NCBI GenBank assembly: GCA_937951935.1
Contig: CALGAM010000250.1
Coordinates: 1-64,000 of the forward strand
Direction of reading: 5' to 3'
Length of the DNA stretch: 64,000 nt
Source: an uncultured Micromonospora sp.
GTDB lineage: Bacteria > Actinomycetota > Actinomycetes > Mycobacteriales > Micromonosporaceae
Shown here: positions 25,000-34,658 of the stretch, one piece after another
How the letters are laid out: each line of letters begins with the position of its first letter
How positions within the stretch are numbered: the stretch's first letter is position 1
The notes under the pieces: model-generated
The model's input: the letters and a program-made list of their open reading frames with translations, nothing else
Told to the model about the DNA's origin: nothing
Database searches by the model: none
Program-made: the position numbers and the translations under genes

Positions 25000-26058
25000 A
25001 TGAGTCTGCTCGCACTGTCCCGCCGCCCCGGACGGATCACGTTCCGGCTGGCGGCCGTCTCCGGCGTCCTGCGACCCCGGCTGCTGCTGAGCTGCGTCGC
25101 GCTCGCCGCGCTGACCCTCGTGGTCTGCTGTGTCGGCATCGCGACCGGGGACTACCCGATGAGCCCGCGGGACGTCCTCCCGGCGCTCGTCGGCGCCGGC
25201 GACCCCGGGCAGGTCTTCATCGTGCGGGAACTGCGGTTGCCCCGCGCCCTGGTCGCGGTGCTGGCCGGCGCGGCGTTCGCCGTCTCGGGGGGCATCTTCC
25301 AGACCATCACCCGTAACCCCCTGGCCAGCCCGGACATGATCGGCATCAACGCCGGGGCCGCCACGGCGGTGGTCGCCGGGATCGTCCTGGGCGGCGGTGG
25401 TCTCCGCCTGCCCCCGCTGGGCCTGGCCGGCGGGCTGGCCACCGCCGGGCTGATCTACCTGCTCGCGTGGCGGCGCGGCACGACCGGCTACCGGATCATC
25501 CTGGTCGGCATCGCGATGGCCTGGATGTGCTCCAGCGCCACCGACTACCTGCTGACCCGGGCCCAGCTCACCGAGGCGCAGAGCGCGCTCGGCTGGCTGG
25601 TCGGCAACATCAACGGCCGGGGCTGGGAGAGCGTGCGCCCGCTGGGCGTGGCGGTGGCGGTCCTGCTCCCGGTGGCGCTCCTGCTCGGCCGCTGGACCCG
25701 GACCCTGCACCTCGGTGACGAGGTCGCCCGGGGCCTGGGCACCCCCGTCCAGCTCGCCCGGCTCTGCCTGCTGCTCGTCGGGGTCGCGCTGGTGGCCTTC
25801 GCCACGGCGTCGACCGGTCCGGTGCTCTTCGTGGCGCTCGCCGCGCCGCAGATCGCCCAACGGCTCGCCGGGCTGTCCGCACCCCCGCTCCTCACCGCCG
25901 CGCTCACCGGGGCGCTGATGGTCGCGGCCAGCGACCTGCTGGCCCGCTGGATCATCCCGGACGCCGACCTGCCGGTCGGTGTCGTCACCGGGGCACTCGG
26001 CGCGGCGTTCCTGCTCTGGCTGCTCGTCCGGACCAACCGCGCCGGTTCTGGAGGCTGA
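25000..26058 (+). CDS. Ferric-siderophore ABC transporter permease, second subunit (FecCD family)
   Basis: 352 residues, same fold as its neighbour. It has LPRALVAVLAGAAFAVSGGIFQ, TRNPLASPDMIGINAGA and TGPVLFVALAAPQIAQRL in the expected order. It should heterodimerise with the 23920 product. Tandem permease genes rather than a fused one are typical of actinobacterial hydroxamate importers. It starts 6 bp after the preceding stop; its 3' end contains the ribosome binding site (TGGAGG, 26049-26054) of the ATPase gene. Confidence 0.94.
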   Translation: MSLLALSRRPGRITFRLAAVSGVLRPRLLLSCVALAALTLVVCCVGIATGDYPMSPRDVLPALVGAGDPGQVFIVRELRLPRALVAVLAGAAFAVSGGIFQTITRNPLASPDMIGINAGAATAVVAGIVLGGGGLRLPPLGLAGGLATAGLIYLLAWRRGTTGYRIILVGIAMAWMCSSATDYLLTRAQLTEAQSALGWLVGNINGRGWESVRPLGVAVAVLLPVALLLGRWTRTLHLGDEVARGLGTPVQLARLCLLLVGVALVAFATASTGPVLFVALAAPQIAQRLAGLSAPPLLTAALTGALMVAASDLLARWIIPDADLPVGVVTGALGAAFLLWLLVRTNRAGSGG

Positions 26059-26059
26059 C

Positions 26060-26977
<918 letters not shown>

Positions 26978-27013
26978 GGCCGCCGGGCGGGCGCCTCCCG
27001 ACGTGAGGCGGCC
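26978..27013. terminator. Hairpin between convergent genes
   Basis: GGCCGCC (26978-26984) pairs with GGCGGCC (27007-27013) across a 22-nt loop. It sits in the 54-bp gap between the importer ATPase gene and the convergent monooxygenase gene. There is no U-tract, as is common for actinomycete terminators. Moderate support only. Confidence 0.4.
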
Positions 27014-27031
27014 CTCGGCTTCGGGCGGCCC

Positions 27032-28399
27032 TCAGCCCGCGGCGGCCCCGGCGTACTCCGGTCGTCGGCCCGCGCCCGGGTCGGCGGCCTGCCCGGCGCG
27101 GGCCGCGACCGAGGCGAGGATCTCCGCCGCCCGGATGGCGACGTTGGAGAGCAGGGACGAGGAGATGCCGTGGGTGTGCTCGGTGGCACCCTGCAGGTAG
27201 ATGCCGCCGCGTACCGCCACGCGGGTACGCATCCGGTAGTCCCGGTCCACCCGCGCCCGCCCGGCCTCGTCGCGCTCGCAGAGGTCGGCGGCCTCGCCGA
27301 GCAGGGCGAACGGGTCGACCGGACGGTAGCCGGTGGCGAAGATCAGCACGTCGGCGTCGAGGACGGTCCTCTCGGCGCTGGCCATCGACTCCACCACCAC
27401 CCGCACGCCCCGCTCGGTCCGCACCGTCTCGACCAGCCGCGAGAGGTGGAAGATCCGCAGCCGCTGCACCCCGCGGACCTTCTCCTGGTAGACCCGGCGG
27501 TACAGCTCGTCGATGAGGTCCTGGTCGACCACGGAGTAGTTGGTGTTGGAGTGGTAGGCGAGCACCGCCTCCTTGACCTTCGGGGGCGCGGCGAAGAACT
27601 CCCCCACCGCGTTCGGGTCGAAGATGCGGTTGACGAAGGAGCTGTCGTCGGCCGGGCTGTAGCCGTACCGGGAGAAGACCGCGCAGACCTCGGCCTCGGG
27701 GTAGGTGCGGTGCAGGTACTCGACGGTCTCGGCGGCGCTCTGCCCGGCGCCGACCACGACGAACCGCGACGGCGCGGCGGGAACCAGGCCACGGAGGTTC
27801 GGCAGCAGGTCCCGGTTGTGCCAGATGCGGGTGTCCAGGGTGACCCCCTCCGGCAGGTGCGGCTGCAACCCGGCGCCGAGCACCAGGTTGCGGGCCCGGA
27901 ACACCGCGGGTGGGGCGGAGCAGGGACCGGTGCGGGCCAGCACCTCGAAGTGGTCCACCACGCCGGCGACGCGGACCGGCCGGACGTCGACGACCTCGTG
28001 CCCGTACCGGACGAGGTCGTCGACCCGGGCGGCCGCCCACTCGAGGTAGTCGTGGAACTCGACCCGGGACGGGAAGAAGGTCTTGTGGTTGACGAAGTCG
28101 ACGAGCCGACCCCGGTCCCGCAGGTAGCAGAGGAAGCTGAACTCGCTGGTCGGGTTGCGCAACGTCACCAGGTCCTTGAGGAACGACACCTGCATCGTGG
28201 CGTCGTCCAGCAGCATCCCCCGGTGCCAGCCGAACCGGGGCTGGCGCTCCAGGAAGACGGCGCGTCCGATCCGGTGGGCGGCCGTCCCGGCCCGGTCCGC
28301 CTCGCGGATGGCGATGGCGAGGGCGAGGTTCGACGGGCCGAAGCCGACACCGAGAAGCTCGTACAGCCCTGTGTCGTCGTGGCGATCGGTACGTGACAT
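27032..28399 (-). CDS. L-ornithine/L-lysine N-monooxygenase (FAD, NADPH)
   Basis: 455 residues of the siderophore N-hydroxylase family (SidA, PvdA, CchB, IucD). FAD motif GVGFGPSNLALA at residues 17-28; NADPH motif VVGAGQSAAETVEYLH at about 214; C-terminal FATGYR motif (IFATGYRPVDPF) present. It makes the N5-hydroxyornithine built into the peptide by the NRPS. ATG 28399 has GGGACAGGA upstream. It shares the near-perfect iron box at 28503-28521 with the divergent formyltransferase gene, which acts next in the pathway. Ornithine rather than lysine is inferred from the NRPS A3 code and the partner formyltransferase. Confidence 0.94.
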   Translation of the reverse strand: MSRTDRHDDTGLYELLGVGFGPSNLALAIAIREADRAGTAAHRIGRAVFLERQPRFGWHRGMLLDDATMQVSFLKDLVTLRNPTSEFSFLCYLRDRGRLVDFVNHKTFFPSRVEFHDYLEWAAARVDDLVRYGHEVVDVRPVRVAGVVDHFEVLARTGPCSAPPAVFRARNLVLGAGLQPHLPEGVTLDTRIWHNRDLLPNLRGLVPAAPSRFVVVGAGQSAAETVEYLHRTYPEAEVCAVFSRYGYSPADDSSFVNRIFDPNAVGEFFAAPPKVKEAVLAYHSNTNYSVVDQDLIDELYRRVYQEKVRGVQRLRIFHLSRLVETVRTERGVRVVVESMASAERTVLDADVLIFATGYRPVDPFALLGEAADLCERDEAGRARVDRDYRMRTRVAVRGGIYLQGATEHTHGISSSLLSNVAIRAAEILASVAARAGQAADPGAGRRPEYAGAAAG

Positions 28400-28502
28400 T
28401 CCTGTCCCAATCAGTCTGCCAGGTCGGCCCGGACGGCGTGCCGAGGACGCGGATCCCTGTGGGCTCCCGGAGCGGCGGCAGGTGGTCGACCATCCCCAGG
28501 AT

Positions 28503-28521
28503 TTAGGTTAGGCTAACCTAC
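28503..28521. promoter_or_regulatory. Near-perfect iron box shared by monooxygenase and formyltransferase genes
   Basis: TTAGGTTAGGCTAACCTAC matches 18 of 19 positions of the DtxR/IdeR consensus and is an almost perfect palindrome. It lies about 104 bp from the monooxygenase start (minus) and 110 bp from the formyltransferase start (plus), so one operator can control both biosynthetic promoters. Confidence 0.93.
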
Positions 28522-28630
28522 ATCTCTATCGAGGACAACAAGGAACGCCGACGGTCGAGAGTAGACGGTCGGAACGCGGATCCTGGACGGCCCGGCGAAC
28601 GCTGGGCGCCGAGCGCGGAGGGAGACGCCG

Positions 28631-29590
28631 ATGCGGGTTGTCATGTTCGGCTACCAGACCTGGGGGCACCGGACCCTGCAGGCGCTGCTCGACTCACCGC
28701 ACGAGGTCACCCTGGTCGTCACCCACCCGCCCAGCGACCACCCCTACGAGCGGATCTGGAACGACTCGGTGGCCGAGCTGGCCGCCAAGCACGACATCCC
28801 CGTGCTGCTGCGGCAGCGCCCCGGCGACGCCGAGCTGATGGCGCGGCTGCGGGCGGCGGAACCCGACGTCATCGTCGCCACCAACTGGCGCACCTGGATC
28901 CCGCCGGAGATCTTCACCCTGCCGCCGCGCGGCACCCTCAACGTGCACGACTCGCTGCTGCCGGCGTACGCCGGATTCTCGCCGCTGATCTGGGCGCTGA
29001 TCAACGGCGAGTCCGAGGTCGGGGTGACCGCCCACATGATGGACGAGACCCTCGACGCCGGCGACATCGTGGTGCAGCGGGCCGTCCCGGTCGGCCCCAC
29101 CGACACCGCCACCGACCTCTTCTTCCGGACCCTGGAACTCTTCGGCCCGATCACCCTCGAGGCGCTCGACCTGCTCGCCACCGGCCGCACCGACTGGATC
29201 AGGCAGGACCGGTCGAAGGCGAGCTTCTTCCACAAGCGGTCCGAGGAGGACAGCCGCATCGACTGGAACCGGCCGGCGGAGGAGATCGAGCGACTGATCC
29301 GCGCGCAGTCCGACCCGTACCCGAACGCCTTCACCTACCACGACGGCGCACGGCTGCGCATCCTCGCCGCCCGGGTCTCCCGGGGCCGCTACGGCGGCAC
29401 GCCGGGCCGGATCTTCTTCCGCGAGGACGACGGCGTGGTGATCGTGGCCGGTCCCGACGCACACCGCGGGCGCAACCACGGCCTGGCCATCACCCGGGTA
29501 CGCACCGAGGACGGCCGGGACCACGCCGCGACCGACTACTTCCGGAGCATGGGCGGGTACCTCACCCCGTACCCGGACCGCCGCCTCTGA
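28631..29590 (+). CDS. N5-hydroxyornithine formyltransferase (10-formyl-THF dependent)
   Basis: 319 residues of the Fmt family. The formyl-transfer core is present: N-x-H in TLNVHDSLLPAYAGFSP (about 104-106), and the catalytic Asp in HMMDETLDAGDIV (about 138-144). A C-terminal Fmt-like domain follows from about 205. Siderophore-locus members such as CchA formylate N5-hydroxyornithine. No acetyltransferase is seen in the locus, so formyl rather than acetyl hydroxamates are predicted. ATG 28631 has GGAGGGAG upstream. It is divergent from the N-monooxygenase under a shared iron box. A perfect 11-bp stem whose left arm includes the stop codon follows. Confidence 0.92.
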   Translation: MRVVMFGYQTWGHRTLQALLDSPHEVTLVVTHPPSDHPYERIWNDSVAELAAKHDIPVLLRQRPGDAELMARLRAAEPDVIVATNWRTWIPPEIFTLPPRGTLNVHDSLLPAYAGFSPLIWALINGESEVGVTAHMMDETLDAGDIVVQRAVPVGPTDTATDLFFRTLELFGPITLEALDLLATGRTDWIRQDRSKASFFHKRSEEDSRIDWNRPAEEIERLIRAQSDPYPNAFTYHDGARLRILAARVSRGRYGGTPGRIFFREDDGVVIVAGPDAHRGRNHGLAITRVRTEDGRDHAATDYFRSMGGYLTPYPDRRL

Positions 29591-29626
29591 CCCGGCCGCC
29601 GCCGAATCTGTCCCACGGCCGGGTCA
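29588..29626 (+). terminator. Terminator hairpin after the formyltransferase gene
   Basis: TGACCCGGCCG (29588-29598) pairs perfectly with CGGCCGGGTCA (29616-29626) across a 17-nt loop. The left arm contains the stop codon itself. No U-tract follows. It marks the right boundary of the siderophore locus. Confidence 0.7.
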
Positions 29627-29801
29627 TGCCGTGCCCCGGAGGTTGCGCGTTCCCCACCGCGGCCCCGCCCGACTGCCTAGGCTGGATGCGAGCCGGCGAC
29701 CGGAGACCGACGAACCGGGCGGGCGTCCGTGACCGGTGACCGGGGCGGGCCCGGGTGCGGCGGCGCGACCGCAGGATCACGCGCGACCGGAGAGTGGAAC
29801 C

Positions 29802-30590
29802 ATGGCAGGGGTGAACGCGTCCGACAGCCGGGGCGGTCTGCTCGCCGGCAAGGTCGCGTTCATCACCGGCGCGGGCCGGGGCATCGGGGCGGCGGCGGCC
29901 CGGCTGTTCGCCCGCGAGGGCGCCGCGGTCGTCCTCGCCGCCCGCACCCAGTCCCAGCTCGTCGACGTGGTCGACCAGATCCGCGCCGCCGGCGGGACCG
30001 CCGACTACGTGCTCACCGACCTGACCGACCCGGGGAGCGTCCAGCACGCCGTCGACACCGTCATCCGGCTGCACCACCGGCTCGACGTCGCCTTCAACAA
30101 CGCCGGCGTCTCGATCCCGCGCACCCCGCTGGTCAACGCCACGACGGAGAACTTCGACCTGGTCAGCGCCGTGAACTACCGGGGCGTGTTCCTCGCCATG
30201 ACCGCCGAGATCCGGGCCATCCGGGCGACCGCCGGCTCCGGTGCGATCGTCAACAACAGCAGCGTCGGCAGCCTGCGGGGCGCACCGGGGTTGGGGCCGT
30301 ACGCGGCCACCAAGCGGGCCGTCAACAGCCTCACCGAGACCGCGGCGGCCGAGTACGGCCCGGAGGGGATCCGGGTGAACGCGATCGCCCCCGGCACCAC
30401 GATGACCGGGGTGATCCGCCGGTGGGTCGAGGCGGAACCGGGCGCCGTCGACCGGCTGAACTCCCTCACGCCGTTGCGCCGGGCCGCGGAGCCGGAAGAG
30501 ATCGCCGAGGCCGCCGCCTGGCTGCTCAGCGACCGCGCCTCCTACGTCACCGGCGTCTGCCTGCCGGTGGACGGCGGTCTGCGCGCCTGA
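29802..30590 (+). CDS. Short-chain dehydrogenase/reductase (SDR)
   Basis: 262 residues, classical SDR. Cofactor motif TGAGRGIG at about 23-30, NNAG near 102, catalytic Ser in NNSSVGS (about 151-156), YAATK (Tyr about 167, Lys about 171), and a C-terminal PVDGGL. NAD(P) specificity and substrate are not evident. ATG 29802 has GGAGAGTGG upstream; an in-frame GTG at 29736 would add a non-homologous Pro-rich stretch. It stands alone after the siderophore terminator and ends at a convergent hairpin, so membership of the siderophore pathway is not supported. Confidence 0.92.
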   Translation: MAGVNASDSRGGLLAGKVAFITGAGRGIGAAAARLFAREGAAVVLAARTQSQLVDVVDQIRAAGGTADYVLTDLTDPGSVQHAVDTVIRLHHRLDVAFNNAGVSIPRTPLVNATTENFDLVSAVNYRGVFLAMTAEIRAIRATAGSGAIVNNSSVGSLRGAPGLGPYAATKRAVNSLTETAAAEYGPEGIRVNAIAPGTTMTGVIRRWVEAEPGAVDRLNSLTPLRRAAEPEEIAEAAAWLLSDRASYVTGVCLPVDGGLRA

Positions 30591-30591
30591 C

Positions 30592-30608
30592 CCCACCCGC
30601 CGGGTGGG
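30592..30608. terminator. Bidirectional hairpin between convergent genes
   Basis: CCCACCC, loop GCC, GGGTGGG: a perfect 7-bp stem right after the SDR stop and 27 bp from the end of the convergent gene. Confidence 0.6.
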
Positions 30609-30634
30609 AACGCGACGCGCGCCCCGGGCGCCCG

Positions 30635-31126
30635 TCAGCCGGCCGCGCCGCGCGGCGGCAGGACGGAACCGGTCAAGCGCCCACCCGGGCGGTAGACCAC
30701 ACACATCACCGTACGGTCGCCGTCGGCCCAGGTCTGCGCGGTCGGCAGGACCGGGTAGTAGTCGAGGGTGCCCCGGGCCCGGTCCGGCCATCGTCGGTCG
30801 AAGAACTCGCCGCAGCCCCGCCAGGCCGACGCCGCCAGCCGGGGCCGGTCCCACGGCCCGTCGGCGACCCGCAGGAAGCCGAACACCTGGTTGTCCGCCC
30901 CCCGCTCACAGGGCTGGTAGCGGACCACCACGTCGGCGTCGCGCCGGGAGTACGCCGGGTCGGTGAAGCACTCACCGCCCTCGATGGTGAGGATGCCGGT
31001 GGTCTCCGCCGTGACGAAGGTGTCCGTCTTGGTCAACGGCGCCGGGGCCGACGGTTCGACGGCGAAGAGCGCGGCGAGGGTGCCGGCGGTGGCGGCCACC
31101 GCCCAGCGGCGGGACGGCAGGTTCAT
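30635..31126 (-). CDS. Membrane-anchored septum-formation-like protein
   Basis: 163 residues. A basic N-terminus and one hydrophobic segment (about 7-24) are followed by an extracytoplasmic domain. That domain resembles the actinobacterial septum formation family (PF13845-like): G-E-C-F near the start, a second Cys in RYQPCERG, Cys in WRGCGEFF, and the closing pattern W-x-x-G-D-R-x-V-M-C-V-V-Y with LTGS. ATG 31126 has GGAGGGAG upstream; the longer open frame to 31261 has no signal-peptide logic. Function in division is by analogy only. Confidence 0.75.
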   Translation of the reverse strand: MNLPSRRWAVAATAGTLAALFAVEPSAPAPLTKTDTFVTAETTGILTIEGGECFTDPAYSRRDADVVVRYQPCERGADNQVFGFLRVADGPWDRPRLAASAWRGCGEFFDRRWPDRARGTLDYYPVLPTAQTWADGDRTVMCVVYRPGGRLTGSVLPPRGAAG

Positions 31127-31336
31127 CGGGCTCCCTCCGGTCGGCCGGGCGGCAGCGATCGTGGCGGGCCGGGATGAACGCGAGGCCACGCACGGCTGAC
31201 CTCTCGCCGGCCGCAACGTGAAACCTCCGGCCCGCGGACCGAGGGGAGTCCGAGCGTTCACCCGCGCGTCAGCCGCCGGTCGACCGGCCTTAGGTCAGCT
31301 CTGCGTGAATGCGTCCCGGTCACCGGTCACCGGCCG

Positions 31337-33040
31337 GTGACGAGTGTCCACCCATGCGAAAGGTGCTTGTCGTTGAGAGACGTCAGACGACCCTGGATCG
31401 CGGGTTCGCGGCGGGCGCGGCTGGTGGCGGTCGGCGCGTCGGCCCTGCTCGTCGGCGGCTTCGCGCTGACGCCGGTGGCGTTCGGCGACGCCGCGCCGGG
31501 CAGGTTCCCGGCGGCGGAGATCCACCGACCGTCCCCGGTCCCCGACCGCATCATCCTCATCCCGACCGCCACGCCCGCCACCTCGCAGCGGGTGACCTGG
31601 CGGGCCGAGGCCAGCGCCGAATGGGCCCGGGCCGAGATCATGGAGGCGCCGGCAGCGCTCGGCCAGGTGGCACCCCCCGCCGGGGCGGTCACCGTGGTGA
31701 GGGCCAGCTCCACCACCTCGGTCAACACCTCGCTGGGGTACGCCTCGACGTACCACACCGTGGAGTTCACGGGTCTGAAGCCGAACACCCGCTACACGTA
31801 CCGGGTCGGCGACGGGACCAACTGGAGCCCGTGGACCGACTTCACCACCGCCGCCGCCGACCTGAGGCCGTTCTCGTTCATCTACTACGGCGACGCGCAG
31901 AACTACCTCGACTCGGCACTGCCCCGGGTGTTCCGGCAGGCGTTCGCGGACCGTCCCGAGGCGAAGCTGATCATCAACGCCGGTGACCTCGTCGACTCCG
32001 CCAACAGCGAGGAGCAGTGGGGGCAGTGGTACCAGGCCGGCGGCTTCATCAACAGCCAGATCAACAACATCTCCGTCCCGGGCAACCACGAGTACAGCGG
32101 CGGTGCGCTGTCGTCGTTCTGGGCGCCGCAGTTCCCGTACCCGGACAACGGGCCGGCGCAGTGGCCGGACGAGCTGGACCGGACCGCCTACACCGTGGAC
32201 TACCAGGGGGTACGGTTCATCGGCCTGAACAGCAACGTGCAGGGAAGCCCGGACGTCATGGCCGCGCAGACCGCGTGGCTGGAGCAGCAGCTGGCCAACA
32301 ACCCGAACAGGTGGACCGTGGTGACCTTCCACCACCCGGTCTACTCGACGGCGGCCGGACGGAACAACCCGGTGATCCGCCAGCAGTGGGGTCCCCTGTT
32401 CGAGAGGTACGGCGTCGACCTCGTCCTGCAGGGACACGACCACACGTACGGCCGGGGCAGCGTCAGCTCGTCGCGCCGGTCGCTGTCCGTGCACGACAGC
32501 ACCGTCTACGCGGTGTCGGTCTCCGGCGGCAAGATGTACGACGTCGACGGCTCGGTCTGGACCGGCAACGGCGCCGACATCATGAGCATGGCCGAGGACA
32601 AGCAGCTCTACCAGCTCGTCGACGTCACCGCCGACAGCATCCGGTACGAGGCCCGCTACGCCAACGGCCGGCTCCACGACGGCGTCGTCATCCGGAAGAA
32701 CGCCGCCGGTGAGCGGACGGTCAACGAGCTGCGTACCCCGGAGAACACCACGGGCGAGCAGGTGACGGTCGACCGGACGACCGTCACGCGGAAGGACCAG
32801 CTCACGGTCTCGGCGTACGGATACGACCCGGGCGAGCAGGTGGCCGTGTACCTGCGTGACACCCGGGGCGGTACCGGACGCAAGGAAGTGCTCGTCGCCC
32901 ACCGGCGGGCCGACGAGCTGGGCCGCCTGACGTACAGCTTCACACTGCCGCCGCCGGTGACGCGCAAGGGCACCTACGTGGTCTACCTGGAGAGCCCGAA
33001 CCAGCGCATCACCAGCCCTGTCATCACCGTGACCAGGTGA
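31337..33040 (+). CDS. Secreted purple-acid-phosphatase-like metallophosphoesterase
   Basis: 567 residues from GTG 31337; TTG 31373 with AAAGG upstream is an alternative that starts just before the signal peptide. Order: export signal (about 25-50), N-terminal Fn3-like domain ending around 170, calcineurin-like catalytic domain, and an Ig-like tail from about 475. Metal motifs are all visible: GDAQN (185), GDLVD (216), GNHEY (249), HHPVY (333), GHDHTY (366). It probably hydrolyses phosphomonoesters or diesters outside the cell, perhaps for phosphate scavenging. I see no PHO box. It ends at a 16-bp hairpin that separates it from the NicO pair. Confidence 0.88.
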   Translation: MTSVHPCERCLSLRDVRRPWIAGSRRARLVAVGASALLVGGFALTPVAFGDAAPGRFPAAEIHRPSPVPDRIILIPTATPATSQRVTWRAEASAEWARAEIMEAPAALGQVAPPAGAVTVVRASSTTSVNTSLGYASTYHTVEFTGLKPNTRYTYRVGDGTNWSPWTDFTTAAADLRPFSFIYYGDAQNYLDSALPRVFRQAFADRPEAKLIINAGDLVDSANSEEQWGQWYQAGGFINSQINNISVPGNHEYSGGALSSFWAPQFPYPDNGPAQWPDELDRTAYTVDYQGVRFIGLNSNVQGSPDVMAAQTAWLEQQLANNPNRWTVVTFHHPVYSTAAGRNNPVIRQQWGPLFERYGVDLVLQGHDHTYGRGSVSSSRRSLSVHDSTVYAVSVSGGKMYDVDGSVWTGNGADIMSMAEDKQLYQLVDVTADSIRYEARYANGRLHDGVVIRKNAAGERTVNELRTPENTTGEQVTVDRTTVTRKDQLTVSAYGYDPGEQVAVYLRDTRGGTGRKEVLVAHRRADELGRLTYSFTLPPPVTRKGTYVVYLESPNQRITSPVITVTR

Positions 33041-33044
33041 CACC

Positions 33045-33087
33045 CGGACCGGGCGCGGCGGGGACGGTCCGCGCCGCGCCCGGTCCG
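33045..33087 (+). terminator. 16-bp perfect stem-loop
   Basis: Arms 33045-33060 and 33072-33087 are perfectly complementary with an 11-nt loop. It starts 4 bp after the phosphatase stop and ends 20 bp before the next start. It probably terminates the phosphatase transcript, or attenuates read-through into the metal-export pair. Confidence 0.75.
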
Positions 33088-33106
33088 CCACCACAGAGAG
33101 GCTTTC

Positions 33107-33766
33107 GTGACTGTCCGCATCCGACCCGTCCGCGCGGTGCTGGCCGGCGCCGCCGCGGCGGCCCTCGCCGTCACGGCGGCGCCGGCCGCCGCCCATCCCT
33201 TCGGCCCGCCGTCCACGGCACACGTCACCGTCGACGGCACCCGGGTCACGATCGCCTGGCGCGCCGCCGAGGACGACTGGGTCGCCCTGGGCCACGCGCT
33301 CGGGGCCTTCGAGAACCCGTCCCTCGGGCCGGTGGCGACCGAGCTGACCGGTGAGCAGAAGCTGCGCCGGTCCACCCGGGTCCACGACTACCTGCTGGAC
33401 CGGATCACGGTGCGGCAGGACGACGCCCCGTGCCCGGGCCGGGTGGTGGCCCTCGACCGGCTGCTCGACCAGGGCGCCCGGCTGCGGTTCGAGTGTCCCG
33501 CCGAGGTGGCCGAACTCGACATCACCCTCACCGCGCTGACCGATCTCAACGAGGCGTACCGAACGGTGCTCACCAGCCAGACCCCGGCGGTCCCGAGGCG
33601 GGTCCTGTTCACCGCCGCCGAGCCGACCCACCGGATGCGGTTCTCCGCCGACGGCGGCGGTCCGGGCCGGACCGGGCCCCTGGTCGGTGCCGGCGCGGCC
33701 CTGGCCACCGCCCTGGCCGCCCTGGCCGTGACACGGCTGTGGCGACGCGTACGGAGCCGGTCGTGA
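33107..33766 (+). CDS. Secreted, C-terminally anchored partner of a NicO exporter
   Basis: 219 residues. Sec signal (about 1-29, cleavage near APAAAHP), so the mature protein starts with His-Pro, as in many proteins encoded next to NicO/RcnA exporters. A beta-rich domain and a C-terminal hydrophobic segment with a basic tail (VTRLWRRVRSRS) follow, giving an outside domain tethered to the membrane. GTG 33107 has GAGAGG upstream. Its stop overlaps the next start (GTGA), so the two are made together. Function is inferred from the partnership: periplasm-side handling of nickel or cobalt. Confidence 0.7.
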   Translation: MTVRIRPVRAVLAGAAAAALAVTAAPAAAHPFGPPSTAHVTVDGTRVTIAWRAAEDDWVALGHALGAFENPSLGPVATELTGEQKLRRSTRVHDYLLDRITVRQDDAPCPGRVVALDRLLDQGARLRFECPAEVAELDITLTALTDLNEAYRTVLTSQTPAVPRRVLFTAAEPTHRMRFSADGGGPGRTGPLVGAGAALATALAALAVTRLWRRVRSRS

Positions 33767-34545
33767 CCGGCGTCGAGCAGCGGCTGGTCGCACTCTTCGA
33801 CGGCCGCGCGGTCTTCTGGCTGGCCCTGGTGGTGGCGGTCGGCGTCGGGGCCGCACACGCGGTCGCACCGGGCCACGGCAAGAGCATCACCGCGGCGTAC
33901 CTGCTGGGCACCCGGGGCCGATACCGGGACGCCCTACGACTCGGTGTGATCGTGGCGGCGATGCACACCTGCTCGGTCCTGGTGCTGGCGCTGGTCTGGG
34001 TCGGGCTCAGCGGCGCGGCGGGCGTCGGCACGAGGGACCTGACCGCCTGGTTGCAGGTCGTGGCCGGACTGGTCGTGATCGGCGTCGGCGCCCACCTGAC
34101 CTGGCGGCACCTCCGGGGCCGGGGGCACGGGCACGCGCACCCTCACCGGTCTGCGCGTACGCCCGGGCACGGGCACCCCCACGACCACCAACACCACGAC
34201 ACGCCGGCGCCGGCCGACCCGTGGTCCCGGCGCGGGCTGACCGCGCTGGCCGTCTCCGGTGGGCTGCTCCCCTCCCCCTCCGCGTTCCTCGTTCTGGTCA
34301 GCGGCCTGCTGACCGGCCGCGCCGTCGACGCGCTCGTCCTGGTCCTCGCCTTCGGCCTCGGCATGGCGGTCACCCTGACCGGGGTCGGCGTGGTGACGAT
34401 CCGGGGGTTCGCGCTGCTGGCCGGGCGGGTCCGGCGCTGGCCGGTGGCGGTGACCGCCACCTGGCTGCCGGCGCTCGCCGGGGTGTTCGTGAGCGTCGGC
34501 GGTTGTCTCTACCTCGTCGCCGCGGTGTCCGTTCTCTACGGCTGA
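33763..34545 (+). CDS. NicO-family nickel/cobalt exporter
   Basis: 260 residues, about six membrane segments. The family signature HAVAPGHGKSI is at about 31-41. A His/Asp-rich cytoplasmic loop (about 120-148, with HGHAHPH and HGHPHDHQHHD) is the usual metal-binding insert of RcnA-like exporters. A second signature region SGGLLPSPSAFLVLVSG follows. GTG 33763 overlaps the previous stop by 4 bp; the frame is open further upstream only because it lies inside that gene. Efflux rather than uptake is inferred from RcnA resemblance. Followed by a strong hairpin. Confidence 0.88.
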   Translation: MTGVEQRLVALFDGRAVFWLALVVAVGVGAAHAVAPGHGKSITAAYLLGTRGRYRDALRLGVIVAAMHTCSVLVLALVWVGLSGAAGVGTRDLTAWLQVVAGLVVIGVGAHLTWRHLRGRGHGHAHPHRSARTPGHGHPHDHQHHDTPAPADPWSRRGLTALAVSGGLLPSPSAFLVLVSGLLTGRAVDALVLVLAFGLGMAVTLTGVGVVTIRGFALLAGRVRRWPVAVTATWLPALAGVFVSVGGCLYLVAAVSVLYG

Positions 34546-34591
34546 CCCCCTGCGGCCGACCCCGGGCCACCGACCCGGGTGGGCTCCGGTT

Positions 34592-34618
34592 CCGGCCGCG
34601 CCGGCCCGGCGCGGCCGG
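34592..34618. terminator. Bidirectional terminator hairpin
   Basis: Eleven-bp perfect stem (34592-34602 with 34608-34618) and loop GGCCC. It lies in the gap between the NicO gene and the convergent tetR gene. Confidence 0.75.
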
Positions 34619-34658
34619 GGTGCGGACCCGGCGGTGGAATGCGGTAAGTGCCCGCCGG

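Noticed and set aside
29802..30590. SDR as part of the siderophore pathway
   Set aside because: It is separated by a terminator hairpin and 210 bp, has no iron box, and the predicted product needs no reductase.
31285..31310. A fifth iron box (CCTTAGGTCAGCTCTGC region)
   Set aside because: Only the left half-site resembles the consensus; the right half has no match.
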